NCBI GenBank assembly: GCA_023248215.1 | Contig: JAHFEW010000035.1 | Location: 1-38,376, forward strand | DNA from: Nitrospira sp. | Lineage (GTDB): Bacteria > Nitrospirota > Nitrospiria > Nitrospirales > Nitrospiraceae | Direction of reading: 5' to 3' | Length of the DNA: 38,376 nucleotides | Shown here: piece after piece, positions 24,393 through 33,001 of the stretch | Layout: every line of letters begins with the position of its first letter | Numbering within the stretch: position 1 is the first letter of the stretch | Notes under the pieces: generated by a model | Database searches by the model: none | Told to the model about the DNA's origin: nothing | What the model saw: only the letters and a program-made list of their open reading frames with translations | Position numbers and translations under genes: made by a program

Positions 24393-25606
24393 GCGCTCCT
24401 CCTCGCCGACCGCTGTGAGTCGGTATAGGTTTCCACTACTGCTTGCACCGCGCGCCCGGGATGCCTGAGCCACCCGTGGCGGGCAAAGATCTCTTCCAAT
24501 GCATTGACCAACGTCAGGACATGCGCTTGTTGACAGGATTCGCCCATGAGGCCGATGCGCCACACTCGTCCGCGCAAGGGCCCCAGCCCGCCGCCGATTT
24601 CAATGTCGTACTCGTTCAGGAGTTCTGTTCTGACCATCGCGTCGTCGATCCGATCGGGTAGCGTGACACAGTTGAGCATCGGGAGTCGATGGCCGGCGGG
24701 AGGAAGGGGCATCAGGTCCAGTGTCTGGAGTCCGGCCATCAATGCGTCGCTATTCAGCTGATGGCGAGCGATGCGAGCCGCAAGCCCCTCTTCGTGCACC
24801 AGCCGCAAGGCTTCCCGGAGTCCGTAGAGCATGGAGATCGGGGCCGTATGGTGATAGGCACGGGTCCGATCGGCCCAATACTCGGCGATCAGGGAGAGAT
24901 CGAGATACCAACTGTGACATGGGGTCTGTCGCTGTTGGATGGAGTGGACGGCTCGCGAGCTCAGGGTGAGCGGGGCGAGTCCGGGAGGACAGCTCAAGCA
25001 CTTTTGAGTGCCGCTATAACAGGCATCGATCCCCCAAGCATCGACCTCTACCGGGACGCCTCCAAGCGAGGTGACGGCATCGACAATAAATAACGCAGCA
25101 TGGTTACGGCACAGGGCCCCCACTTCGTGCAGCGGTTGCCAGGCGCCGGTCGATGTTTCGGCATGGACCAAGACCACCGCCTTGACCGGGGCTGAGCGAG
25201 AGAGCCGGTCTTGCAATACCTCCAGAGGAATCGTCGTTCCCCAGGGTACCTCGATACGCAGAGCGGTGCCGCCGGCGCGTTCGACCATCGTCGCCAGGCG
25301 GGAGCCGAAGACGCCGTTGACGCCCACGATTGCCCGATCCCCCGGCTCGATCAGGTTCGCGATGACGGCCTCCATACCGGCAGATCCGGTCCCGGACAGG
25401 GCGATGGTAAATTCGTTATGAGTCTGGAACGTCGCGCGGAGCAGGGCCTGGATCTCATTCATGAGGGCGAGGAACACAGGGTCGAGGTGTCCGAGAAGCG
25501 GCAACGAAAGCGCGTGCAACACACGGGGGTGCACCATGCTCGGGCCTGGGCCCATGAGCAGGCGGTGTGGTGGGATGAAGTCGTGATACTGGGAGTCAGT
25601 GCTCAT
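24389..25606 (-). CDS. Class V PLP aminotransferase (alanine-glyoxylate/serine-pyruvate type)
   Basis: This 405-residue fold-type I PLP enzyme of the alanine-glyoxylate/serine-glyoxylate aminotransferase group shows HRLLMGPGPSMVHPRVLHAL at the N-terminus, the phosphate-binding SGTGSAGMEA, HAETSTGAWQPL, the PLP aspartate in FIVDAVTSLGG and the Schiff-base lysine in SGTQKCLSCPPG (about K202). The C-terminal GGGLGPLRGRVWRIGLMGE fits the same group. It would transfer an amino group to glyoxylate or a related keto acid in the cytoplasm. ATG at 25606 was preferred; a GTG at 25645 is in frame. It is first in the operon with the haem protein and amidohydrolase genes, each overlapping by an ATGA. Confidence 0.9.
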   Translation of the reverse strand: MSTDSQYHDFIPPHRLLMGPGPSMVHPRVLHALSLPLLGHLDPVFLALMNEIQALLRATFQTHNEFTIALSGTGSAGMEAVIANLIEPGDRAIVGVNGVFGSRLATMVERAGGTALRIEVPWGTTIPLEVLQDRLSRSAPVKAVVLVHAETSTGAWQPLHEVGALCRNHAALFIVDAVTSLGGVPVEVDAWGIDACYSGTQKCLSCPPGLAPLTLSSRAVHSIQQRQTPCHSWYLDLSLIAEYWADRTRAYHHTAPISMLYGLREALRLVHEEGLAARIARHQLNSDALMAGLQTLDLMPLPPAGHRLPMLNCVTLPDRIDDAMVRTELLNEYDIEIGGGLGPLRGRVWRIGLMGESCQQAHVLTLVNALEEIFARHGWLRHPGRAVQAVVETYTDSQRSARRSA

Positions 25607-25663
25607 CGTCGGAGCTGATCGCCTGTGGTCGTCATGGGAGGTCACCGGCCGGCCCGGCGGGGC

Positions 25664-25990
25664 CTAGCCCGCATGATTCACGAGCGCTTCTGCTGCAATC
25701 GGGAACAAGCGCCCTGAAAGCCGCGAGCCGGCTAAGGTGTCCTCCTCTCGCGCGAGAGCCATCGGATGGCGCTCGACCTCGCAAGCGCGGGAGCGACGCA
25801 CCTGTCGGCGGGCGGGCTCGCCGCTCAGTCGGTCGACATCCTGTTCAAGGATGCCTCCCTTCCTCACGGCTCCACGCGCAAGACACGGCCGCCTCACCGG
25901 CTCGGCGGCGTCCGCAAGCGTGACGCTCATTATTCTTCGCGCCGCGACTCCACAATTTCGCGCCGAACCGTCATGAATCATGCGGGCTAG
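25664..25990. mobile_element. MITE-like non-autonomous element with 17-bp terminal inverted repeats
   Basis: CTAGCCCGCATGATTCA at 25664-25680 is the exact reverse complement of 25974-25990, and the match continues imperfectly for about three more bases. The 327-bp interior holds only short, overlapping reading frames on both strands, one of which runs into the repeat at both ends; no transposase is recognisable. The outermost CTAG is itself palindromic and could be the duplicated target rather than part of the repeat. It separates the aminotransferase operon from the CPBP protease gene. This resembles a miniature inverted-repeat element mobilised in trans. Confidence 0.65.
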
Positions 25991-26096
25991 TATAACGAAA
26001 CAAGATGGGATTCGGCCATGGGATTGTCACTCGGCCTTTGCGGCGGGCTTCTCATAGAACGGTCATTCAGTTTCGCCTCTCGAAAGGCCGATAGTA

Positions 26097-26102
26097 TATA
26101 CT
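26097..26102 (+). promoter_or_regulatory. -10 element upstream of the CPBP protease gene
   Basis: TATACT in a TATA-rich context lies 20 bases before the GTG at 26123, and GAGG (26114-26117) sits 5 bases before that GTG. Together they support the GTG start over an upstream ATG at 26018. The -35 is weak. Confidence 0.35.
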
Positions 26103-26122
26103 CCGGCGCTCGCGAGGTTTCT

Positions 26123-27616
26123 GTGGACGCGTACGAACCAATCCTGTCGACATCGAACGAGGCCGCGCCGCCGATCCCCGTCGTCGGTGCGCCACCGCCG
26201 CCGCACCCCTACAATCCTGGTTTTTCACGGGCGATCACACTGTTGTCCGCGGTTGTCCTCTGTGCGTCGATTGCCGTGGTCGCCTGGTTGTCGTTCGATG
26301 TGCCGCGCGTCGATCGTGTGCCGGATGCCGAACGGGCTCTCAGTCACATGGTGGGTCGTTTAATGGATCTGGAGGAGGGGCTGAAGACCCTGCCGGTATG
26401 GGAACAGTTTCTCTATGAAGTCACGATGGGGAGCGATGCCAACGATCGCGCACAGGCTATCGATTGGTATCGTGAACTGGCCGAAGAGTCGCCCGATCCT
26501 TTCGTTGATTTGCACTTGGCGATCTTAGAGGGTGAGGCGGGACGCCTTCAGGATATCCAACAGAAAGTCTCGCGATGGGGACGGCAGAGCGAACCGTACC
26601 CGCTTTTTGCGAGATTTCTTCAGGCCGGCTATGTAGAGCCCCATGTGTCCCCCGCCCATGCCTTTGACCTGCAGGCCCACCTCGCGGAGCAGTCTATCTC
26701 TGGTTGGTTCTATAGCCGCCTCGCAACTCGTATCGCAGAACGGTCGGGCGACCGGCCGTTGCTGGCGACGATCGAGGCCTCTTCTCAGCAACGAGCGGCG
26801 GCCTTGTTGTGGCGCTCGCGGGCCTTTGCCGCCCTCGAACTTGCGCTCATGGTCGTGGGCCTGCTGGTTTTGGTGTGCTGGGTATGGCGGGGGAAGCGCA
26901 CCGCGATGTTTCGTGTGGGATCCGCCGAGCTTCCGCCCTTGTGGGCAGGCCGCTTGGGAGCGGGCGTCTTACTGCGCGGCGGTGCCGTCGGTGCCCTGCT
27001 GACCGTGGCGTTTCTCTATGCCGCCATCGATTATCCCTCGCTGCGGGTCTTAGCCGTGCCGTTGTCGAATCTCCCCCTGTTGGCCCTGGCCTACTATCAC
27101 TTGCTTCGGCCGCAGCGACAGACATTCTGGGGAGGGTTTGGGTTGCGCATCGAACCACGCCACCTGGGACAATTGGGACTCGCGGTTCTAGCGGTTGTGG
27201 CGGGCGGACTCGTGGGCGAGTGGGTGATGGGCCGGATCGCCGAACCGTTGAATCTGGTCAGTCATTGGACGGAGTGGTTCGATGCCGATCTCGTATGGGG
27301 GGCGCCGCCGACCCTCGCTGTCAGCCTGATGGAATATGTGCTCTTTGCGCCGGTCTTCGAAGAACTGGCGTTTCGCGGGCTGCTGTTCGGCGTGCTCCGA
27401 CGGCGCTTTCAGTGGTGGCCTGCTGCCATGCTAAGCGCGGCGCTGTTTGCCCTCGCACATGGGTATGGGTTGATCGGCTTCCTCAGCGTCTTTTGGAGTG
27501 GTCTGATTTGGGCCTGGGCCTATGAACGGACCGGCAGCCTATGGCCGGGGATGATCGGCCACGCCATCAACAACCTGCTTGTCTGTCTGAGCGTCATGGC
27601 TCTTTTGCGAACCTGA
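26123..27616 (+). CDS. CPBP family intramembrane glutamic protease
   Basis: This is a 497-residue membrane protein. After a cytoplasmic Pro-rich N-terminus there is one hydrophobic helix, a soluble region of about 170 residues, then a polytopic C-terminal half with the CPBP (Abi) core: FEELAFRGLLFGVLRRR (EExxxR), ALFALAHGYG (FxxxH-like) and GMIGHAINNLL (HxxxN/D). These are the catalytic glutamates and histidines of Rce1/CPBP-type proteases. The long extracytoplasmic insert (WEQFLYEVTMGSDANDRAQ...QQRAAALLWRSRAF) is not typical of minimal CPBP proteins and may recognise substrates. The start is taken as GTG 26123, with GAGG upstream. The substrate is unknown. Confidence 0.87.
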   Translation: MDAYEPILSTSNEAAPPIPVVGAPPPPHPYNPGFSRAITLLSAVVLCASIAVVAWLSFDVPRVDRVPDAERALSHMVGRLMDLEEGLKTLPVWEQFLYEVTMGSDANDRAQAIDWYRELAEESPDPFVDLHLAILEGEAGRLQDIQQKVSRWGRQSEPYPLFARFLQAGYVEPHVSPAHAFDLQAHLAEQSISGWFYSRLATRIAERSGDRPLLATIEASSQQRAAALLWRSRAFAALELALMVVGLLVLVCWVWRGKRTAMFRVGSAELPPLWAGRLGAGVLLRGGAVGALLTVAFLYAAIDYPSLRVLAVPLSNLPLLALAYYHLLRPQRQTFWGGFGLRIEPRHLGQLGLAVLAVVAGGLVGEWVMGRIAEPLNLVSHWTEWFDADLVWGAPPTLAVSLMEYVLFAPVFEELAFRGLLFGVLRRRFQWWPAAMLSAALFALAHGYGLIGFLSVFWSGLIWAWAYERTGSLWPGMIGHAINNLLVCLSVMALLRT

Positions 27617-27790
27617 CGAGCGTCCTTCAATCCTGCGTTCCGGGGCGTTCTCGCTCTGCCGGTCAAACCGCTCTTCGGCTCGGACCGTGCCTCATCGTCA
27701 TTCCCACTCGAACAGCCTGCGCGGTTGCCCTGTACCCGCACGGATCGGTGGCACGAGCGCGCCGACTGACATCGACTCTGCGACGGTGAG

Positions 27791-28396
27791 TTACAGGGCT
27801 CGGTGGGCGGTGACGATGAGAATTTGGGCCGGTCTCCGGCTCGTGTTCCGCCAGCAGTGGCGGTTACCTGCGGGAATGCCGGCGGCATCGCCTCGCTTGA
27901 GGTCGTGGACCTCTTCCTCGAGCGTCAATTCGACGGTCCCCTTGAGGACCACCGCCAATTGTTCTGCTTGCCGCACGTAGGGTTTATGCCCGCTCCTTCC
28001 GCCCGGTTGGATGGTAATGACCATCGGTTCCAACTGACCGTCTTTATTGAACGGCCCGAGTGCTTCAATTTTTGCACGGGACCATTCGCTCTGGACGACC
28101 GATCGTGCGTTGGAGCGGATAATGGCCGGCAAGGGCGGATCCACGGCCCGAAAGAATTCTCCCAGGGTGACGCCCAGCGCGGAGGCGATCCGTTCGGTGG
28201 AGGCGATTGAGGGCGAAGCCTGGCGCAGCTCGACTTGCGAAATGAAGCTGGGGGAGAAGCCGCATTTGTCGGCGAGCATCCGCACAGAGAGGTGGCGCGT
28301 TTTTCGTAGATGACGAACGATATCCCCGACGTGCACTTCAGCTTTGGCTGGGGAGGGCTTGGGGGCTCGGGAAGATTTCTTCGGCACGATGTTCAT
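27791..28396 (-). CDS. XRE-family regulator with C-terminal cupin domain
   Basis: This is a 201-residue transcription factor. A helix-turn-helix of the XRE/Cro type spans about 25-82 (VGDIVRHLRKTRHLSVRMLADKCGFSPSFISQVE, then LGVTLGEFFRA). A cupin domain spans about 125-195 (MVITIQPGGRSGHKPYVRQAEQLAVVLKGTVELTL, then HDLKRGDAAGIPAGNRHCWRN). This pairing is common in regulators of small-molecule or amino-acid-derivative catabolism, with the cupin binding the effector. The ATG at 28396 is preferred, with GAGTGA upstream and a TATACT-like -10 near 28422-28427; the frame is open further back but lacks support. The ligand and targets are unknown. Confidence 0.9.
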   Translation of the reverse strand: MNIVPKKSSRAPKPSPAKAEVHVGDIVRHLRKTRHLSVRMLADKCGFSPSFISQVELRQASPSIASTERIASALGVTLGEFFRAVDPPLPAIIRSNARSVVQSEWSRAKIEALGPFNKDGQLEPMVITIQPGGRSGHKPYVRQAEQLAVVLKGTVELTLEEEVHDLKRGDAAGIPAGNRHCWRNTSRRPAQILIVTAHRAL

Positions 28397-28611
28397 TGAG
28401 ATCACTCGCGATCGGGAACCCGCAGTATAGCGCACGCTCTGAACGCCCCGTTTACCTGTGTACCATGTTTCCCGGCGAGTCTCAAGCAGCGTGGGGCTTG
28501 CGCTGGCGCCATTCCCCTCCACCTGATCAGGCGCCACAGAGGTGCCAAGCCGGCGGAAGAGCCCTAGGAATTTCTCCACTGTCAGGTCAAATGCGAAAAG
28601 TCACATAATTT

Positions 28612-28636
28612 ATCTGTCCAGTACAGCTGGACAGAT
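28612..28636. promoter_or_regulatory. 25-bp palindrome, candidate operator
   Basis: ATCTGTCCAG (28612-28621) and CTGGACAGAT (28627-28636) form a perfect 10-bp dyad with spacer TACAG. It lies in the intergenic region between the divergent XRE-cupin regulator and the SGNH-like gene, next to an AT-rich CATAATTTAT stretch. The symmetry and size fit a dimeric repressor site. No downstream T run is present. Confidence 0.45.
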
Positions 28637-28800
28637 GTTAAGGTAGAGAACGCACGTTGATCTGATGAATTCGATGATTCGCCGGCATTCGGTATCCGGC
28701 AGCAGAGGGCCGTCCGCTGCTCGTAGGGAATGGTCTCGTTATGCGAGCGGTGTACTAGTGACCCCTCGATGATGTGACGCACCGCGGAGGAGGTTTGCCA

Positions 28801-30114
28801 TTGCTGAAGGACAAAGCAGCGCTTATCACGCTGGTTATTTTTCTGTGCGGATATGCCGAGTTGTGGGTAATGGGGGTGACCAGTACAGGACATCTCATCG
28901 ACAACTTGGTGGCCAGCTATCTATTGGCCTGGGCGCTCTATGTATTCGTATCCGACCTTCCGCGAAAAGAAATTCGAGCGCGCTTCGTGCTTATGACGTT
29001 GGTTGGCGCGGCGGTCCTTGGCTTGGTGGAGCTGCCGGGAGCGCTGGGTATCGTCAATTATCAAGCGCTGGTGGGCAACTCGGGACGGACCTGGTGGGAC
29101 CGCCCTGGATATGTCCCTGACCCGCAACTCGTCTACCGGCATGCGCCGCATTACAGGGAGCGCGGTGTCGTCCGTCGCGGCAATATTGGAGAAGGGCTCT
29201 GTTTACCGGCCCATCCACCCACTTCGTTCGACCTTCGTTATGACCACAATGGTTTTCGAAACGATGAGGACAGGGACCGTGCCGATGTCGCGGTGGTCGG
29301 GGATTCATATGTCGAATCCTCCATGCTGGCGAGCTCCGATTTGTTGACGGCGACCCTTGCCGCCAAGCTCCAAATTCCTGTCGCCAATCTCGGCGTCAAT
29401 GGGTATGGACCGGAACAGGAATTGACGGTCTTGAAGAGATATGCTGTCGGTCTGCAACCGAAGACGGTCGTCTGGGTGTTTTTCGAGGGGAACGACCTAT
29501 TGCAGCTCGAGAGCGACGATGATGATTCACTTGAAACCTTCCCTGAGGCTGTCTCGTGGCGTGATGAGATGTGGACGCGATCGCTGACTCGCAATCTTCT
29601 GGTGGCGACGAGCAAAGTCATGCGGGGATGTACGCCCCACCGGACATATCTGCAATATCGGGGACGTTTTCAAACTGCCGATGGGCAGCACAGTGAATTG
29701 TTTTTCTGGGAAAAGCCCGGTCCTTTGAAAGGCAATGATCGTGACCGGCTTCAGCGACTGCGGACTATCCTCACGGAGGCCTATGGCCTCTCCCGGCAGC
29801 ATGGATTCCGGTTGATTGTCGCCTTTGCGCCCACCAGTGCTCGCGTACATTACGACTTGAAGAATTTTGAGCCCTCCACGCCTGAAATGCAGGGCTGGGT
29901 CGTGAGTAATTTGCCTGAAGAATTCGAGCCCATGCTGCACGCCATTTCCCCCGAGATCCCATTCATCGACTTGACCGGGCCGCTCCGGGAAGCTGCCGCA
30001 GCCGGAACACTCACGTACTTCCCTGATGATACACATTGGACGGCGGCAGGCCAGCGGGTGGTTGGGGAAACCCTTTATCAAGCCCTTATCGATATTCGTG
30101 TGGTCAAGAGGTGA
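28801..30114 (+). CDS. SGNH-hydrolase-like membrane protein
   Basis: This is a 437-residue protein with about three hydrophobic helices at the N-terminus (ALITLVIFLCGYAEL, VASYLLAWALYVFV, VLMTLVGAAVLGLVEL), then a large domain with SGNH features: block I VVGDSYVESS (Ser about 169), NLGVNGYGPEQEL, FFEGNDLLQLE (block III Asn) and the C-terminal DDTHWTAAG with the Asp-His pair. This is the pattern of AlgX/AlgJ-type or peptidoglycan/polysaccharide acetyl-modifying esterases. No acyltransferase partner is nearby. Start: GGAGGAGG lies 7 bases before TTG at 28801, better than the GTG at 28774. It ends overlapping, tail to tail, with the epimerase-like gene. Confidence 0.82.
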   Translation: MLKDKAALITLVIFLCGYAELWVMGVTSTGHLIDNLVASYLLAWALYVFVSDLPRKEIRARFVLMTLVGAAVLGLVELPGALGIVNYQALVGNSGRTWWDRPGYVPDPQLVYRHAPHYRERGVVRRGNIGEGLCLPAHPPTSFDLRYDHNGFRNDEDRDRADVAVVGDSYVESSMLASSDLLTATLAAKLQIPVANLGVNGYGPEQELTVLKRYAVGLQPKTVVWVFFEGNDLLQLESDDDDSLETFPEAVSWRDEMWTRSLTRNLLVATSKVMRGCTPHRTYLQYRGRFQTADGQHSELFFWEKPGPLKGNDRDRLQRLRTILTEAYGLSRQHGFRLIVAFAPTSARVHYDLKNFEPSTPEMQGWVVSNLPEEFEPMLHAISPEIPFIDLTGPLREAAAAGTLTYFPDDTHWTAAGQRVVGETLYQALIDIRVVKR

Positions 30115-30940
30115 GCCGGCTGGTCGGACTAGTCCTGAGGGCTGTCACTTTTTCAATCGCAGCGAGTGCGGCGTAGAGGTCGGGATGGCGGAGCGTATGG
30201 CCGAATTGGGCGAGTACCTTGTGACTCAAAATGCGCTTTCCTAGTTCCCGATTGCCCGCGGGGCGCGGACCGACGATTCCCCATTTCCTGGACACCTCGG
30301 CGCAAATGTCTGCCCAGCGACGCGGCTGGCCATCACTCACATTGTAGGTCTCACCGGTGTGCCCGGCTTGCAGCGCGAGCAGGCAGAGGTGTGCCAGATC
30401 TTCGACATGGATCAGATTGACGAACTTGTCCGTCGGGCCGACCCGGCCCTGCCTGATCCACTCGACCGGGTTGCGTTGCGGGCCATAGATACCAGCCACG
30501 CGCAGAATGATGGCTCCGTGATGCGTACGCAAGTATTCCTCGCCTTGGACGCGGGGCAGGCTGGTATTGATAGGGCTGGCCTCATCGATCCAGGGGGGAA
30601 GTCCTTCCGCCTGATCACCGCCCGTGTTATAAGCCGACGTGCTGCCCAGGACCACCAGCCTTCGTGGGGGGCTGCAATATTGCTTGGCAAATGCCTGCAC
30701 CTGCTCAAGCGGCGTGGCCGGAAAGGTCCAGATCAGGTCGGCGTCCGGTGGCAGCGCGGACCAGGTCGTTGGCTCCGCCAGGTCGAATCGAAGGCGTGCG
30801 TGCGGCTCGACATACGTCAGGTGGACGTCAGGCCGGCGGCTGCTGGCTTGGAACGGCAGGGACTGTTGTCCGGCCAGCCGGCAGAGACTCTGCCCGGTAT
30901 AGCCGGATCCTAAAATAACGAGGGGGCGACGAGTGGTCAT
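30104..30940 (-). CDS. NAD(P)-binding epimerase/dehydratase-like (extended SDR) protein
   Basis: This is a 278-residue Rossmann protein of the extended short-chain dehydrogenase/reductase type. It shows the glycine-rich ILGSGYTGQSL, PDADLIWTFPATP, LVVLGSTSAYNTGG, LRVAGIYGPQRNPVEW, NLIHVEDLAHLCLLAL and ETYNVSDGQPRRWADI. The canonical YxxxK is not clear (the segment reads VQGEEYLRTH), so catalysis may differ from typical sugar epimerases. Close relatives are YeeZ-like or dTDP-4-dehydrorhamnose-reductase-like. A TATGAT box ends 6 bases before the ATG with no ribosome binding site, suggesting a leaderless message. Its 3' end overlaps the SGNH-like gene by 11 bases, convergent. Confidence 0.85.
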   Translation of the reverse strand: MTTRRPLVILGSGYTGQSLCRLAGQQSLPFQASSRRPDVHLTYVEPHARLRFDLAEPTTWSALPPDADLIWTFPATPLEQVQAFAKQYCSPPRRLVVLGSTSAYNTGGDQAEGLPPWIDEASPINTSLPRVQGEEYLRTHHGAIILRVAGIYGPQRNPVEWIRQGRVGPTDKFVNLIHVEDLAHLCLLALQAGHTGETYNVSDGQPRRWADICAEVSRKWGIVGPRPAGNRELGKRILSHKVLAQFGHTLRHPDLYAALAAIEKVTALRTSPTSRLTS

Positions 30941-30946
30941 CGGCGC

Positions 30947-30952
30947 ATCATA
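30947..30952 (-). promoter_or_regulatory. -10 box close to start codon, leaderless arrangement
   Basis: TATGAT on the minus strand (30947-30952) ends 6 bases before the ATG at 30940. No Shine-Dalgarno sequence lies between. It forms a divergent pair with the histidine kinase promoter. Confidence 0.4.
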
Positions 30953-31022
30953 CCCGAACCGTCCCGTGGTTTGCCGCGCGTGATTTGTGCCTTCCTGGTT
31001 CTAGTCTCCGGGGCGAGACGCA

Positions 31023-31031
31023 TGCTAGAAT
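31023..31031 (+). promoter_or_regulatory. Extended -10 promoter, leaderless arrangement
   Basis: TGC plus TAGAAT (31026-31031) ends 9 bases before the ATG at 31041; the gap is GC-rich with no ribosome binding site. The nonamer is identical to the one before the tRNA nucleotidyltransferase fusion gene at 13873-13881. Confidence 0.5.
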
Positions 31032-31040
31032 CCCGCCCCG

Positions 31041-32183
31041 ATGGCACCTTTCGATGGACGGCATACAGCGACTGAGGAGCACGTGAGCGGGTCAGCCGAG
31101 GCCCTCTCGCGTCGACGGCAAAACCTCATGGTCGGAGTGGCAGGCGGGTTGGCCTGCCTCTTTTTTGTTCTTGATCTCCTGCTGCCTCTTGGAATCGCGG
31201 ATGCGGTTTTGTACAGCGCTGTGGTGTTTCTTTCCGCCGCCAGCAGCTATCGACGGCTACCCGTCGTGGCGGCGACCGTCTGTTCCCTCCTCACCTTTAT
31301 TGCGGCCCCGTTCAGTCCGCGCGTGCCGGGTCTTCCCGTCTGGTTTGAATGGGGGAATCACCTGCTCAGCCTGTTCGCTGTCTGGGCTCCGGTCGCCTTC
31401 GTGCATCAGCGCCGCCGCACCGAATGGCTGCTGAAGGAAGTCAGTGAGCGACTGGAACAGCGTGTGGAAGAACGCACCGCGGATCTCGCCGCCAGCCGCC
31501 AGGCGCTGGAGCGAAACGAAGAACAGCTGCACACGCTGACCGGTCGGATTTTGACGGCGCAGGAAGAGGAACGTCGACGGATTGCGCAGGACCTGCATGA
31601 CGATGTGAACCAACGTCTCGCGTTGCTCATGCTGGAATTGCAGGGGGTCGATCGTCGGCTCGGCCCACTCTCGACCGAGGCCCAGGAGGGAGTCCGCAAT
31701 GTGTTGAAGGGGATGGAGGAACTCTCAGATGAGGTGCGGTATATGGCCTATCGATTCCATCCGTCCATCCTTGATGACTTGGGGTTGAAAGCGGCGTTGC
31801 AGCGCTTGCTGGATGATTTTTCAAGTCGGTCCGGAGTGAAGGCGCTGTTCGTTCACCAGCCGCTCGATCATTCCCTCGGCAAGACGGCCGCAACGGCCTT
31901 GTATCGAGTCGTCCAAGAGTGCCTCTCGAATATTGCGCGCCATGCGAAGGCCACGAGGGTGGAGGTGGAAGTGACGGTTGAAGAAGAGGGAGTTGTCGTA
32001 ATGGTGCGTGATGACGGAATGGGGTTCGATCAGATGGCGATCAACCGCACCGAGGGTGGATTGGGGTTGCTGAACATGCGGGAGCGTCTGCTGGCGGTGC
32101 AGGGGTCCTGCGAGGTGGAATCCATGCCCGGGAGGGGGACGACGGTGTCGATGTACGTGCCGTTGGTGCGGGTGGCGACATGA
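31041..32183 (+). CDS. Sensor histidine kinase, NarL/HisKA_3 type
   Basis: This is a 380-residue membrane kinase. Hydrophobic segments lie at about 30-52, 55-68, 73-90 and 105-122, with no large periplasmic sensor. They are followed by a coiled coil (WLLKEVSERLEQRVEERTADLAASRQAL) and the HisKA_3 dimerisation domain with the phospho-acceptor in QDLHDDVNQRLALL (His186). The ATPase domain shows the N box QECLSNIARHAKA, the G1 box VRDDGMGFD and the G2 box GGLGLLNMRERL. It probably senses a membrane or intracellular signal and phosphorylates the NarL-like regulator whose ATG overlaps its stop. A GTG at 31083 with GAGGAG nearby is an alternative start. Confidence 0.93.
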   Translation: MAPFDGRHTATEEHVSGSAEALSRRRQNLMVGVAGGLACLFFVLDLLLPLGIADAVLYSAVVFLSAASSYRRLPVVAATVCSLLTFIAAPFSPRVPGLPVWFEWGNHLLSLFAVWAPVAFVHQRRRTEWLLKEVSERLEQRVEERTADLAASRQALERNEEQLHTLTGRILTAQEEERRRIAQDLHDDVNQRLALLMLELQGVDRRLGPLSTEAQEGVRNVLKGMEELSDEVRYMAYRFHPSILDDLGLKAALQRLLDDFSSRSGVKALFVHQPLDHSLGKTAATALYRVVQECLSNIARHAKATRVEVEVTVEEEGVVVMVRDDGMGFDQMAINRTEGGLGLLNMRERLLAVQGSCEVESMPGRGTTVSMYVPLVRVAT

Positions 32184-32824
32184 CGTTGCCGCGGGTTCTG
32201 CTGGCAGATGATCACACCTTGGTCCTGGAGGGGTTTCGGCGGCTGCTCGATGAGCAATGTGAGTTGGTCGGAACCGTTGGGGACGGGCGTGCCCTGCTGG
32301 AGGCCATCCCGCAGTTGAAACCGGACATCGTGATTCTCGATATTTCCATGCCGGTCCTGAACGGGATCGACGCGGCCCGGGTGTTGAAGGTCAAGTACCC
32401 CCAAGTGAAGGTCGTCTTTATCACGATGCATGCCGATCCGGCTTATGTGCGGGCGGCGTTCGAGGCCGGCGCCTCCGCCTATCTGCTCAAGCGCTGCGTG
32501 GGCGAAGAATTGGGGCAGGCGATGCGCGCCGTGCGAAGCGGCAATTTCTACGTTACTCCTCTGGTCACCAAGGAAGTGGTCGAAGGCATGTTGCGCGGGA
32601 TCGATGGCGGGGCGCCGTCGGGGCCAGAGCTCACGACCCGCCAGCGCGAGGTGCTTCAGCTCCTGGCCGAAGGCCATACGGTGAAGGATATCGCCGGCAC
32701 GCTCAAGATTTCCCCGCGCACGGTCGAGTTTCACAAAGGGCAAATCATGGAACAACTCAACCTGCACACCACGGTCGAACTCGTGAAATATGCACTGGCG
32801 CAGGGGTTGACCGGCCAATCGTAA
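32180..32824 (+). CDS. NarL/FixJ-family response regulator
   Basis: This is a 214-residue two-domain regulator. The receiver has the acidic pair ADDH, the phospho-accepting Asp54 in VILDISMPVLNG, VFITMHADP, and the lysine in AYLLKRC. The C-terminal LuxR-type helix-turn-helix reads LTTRQREVLQLLAEGHTVKDIAGTLKISPRTVEFHKGQIMEQLN. It is the cognate partner of the upstream kinase: its ATG overlaps the kinase stop by four bases. It binds DNA as a dimer when phosphorylated; targets are unknown. Confidence 0.95.
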   Translation: MTLPRVLLADDHTLVLEGFRRLLDEQCELVGTVGDGRALLEAIPQLKPDIVILDISMPVLNGIDAARVLKVKYPQVKVVFITMHADPAYVRAAFEAGASAYLLKRCVGEELGQAMRAVRSGNFYVTPLVTKEVVEGMLRGIDGGAPSGPELTTRQREVLQLLAEGHTVKDIAGTLKISPRTVEFHKGQIMEQLNLHTTVELVKYALAQGLTGQS

Positions 32825-33001
32825 CGGCTCTCCTGAACCGGCCGGCATTCTCGACCCGCCCAGGTGCCCCCTCGTACCAGTCTAGGATCAGGTATGTTTT
32901 AGGCCTCTCGCCTCGCGTTGTTACGCGTGTGGTTTTTCCTTCACTTGCCTACGATACGCCTCCTTTTCTAAGCAGTGATTCGTAGGATTATGGGAAAACA
33001 C

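Noticed and set aside
25664-25981. 105-codon minus-strand frame within the MITE-like element
   Set aside because: It runs through both the interior and the terminal repeat, and frames of similar length exist on the other strand; no domain is recognisable.
26809-27525. 238-codon plus-strand frame inside the CPBP gene
   Set aside because: Arg/Gly-rich shadow of the protease gene in the next frame; the EExxxR and HxxxN motifs are only in the main frame.
31083-32183. Alternative GTG start of the histidine kinase with GAGGAG upstream
   Set aside because: The spacing of only about 3 bases is short, and the extended -10 at 31026 fits the ATG at 31041; it remains possible.
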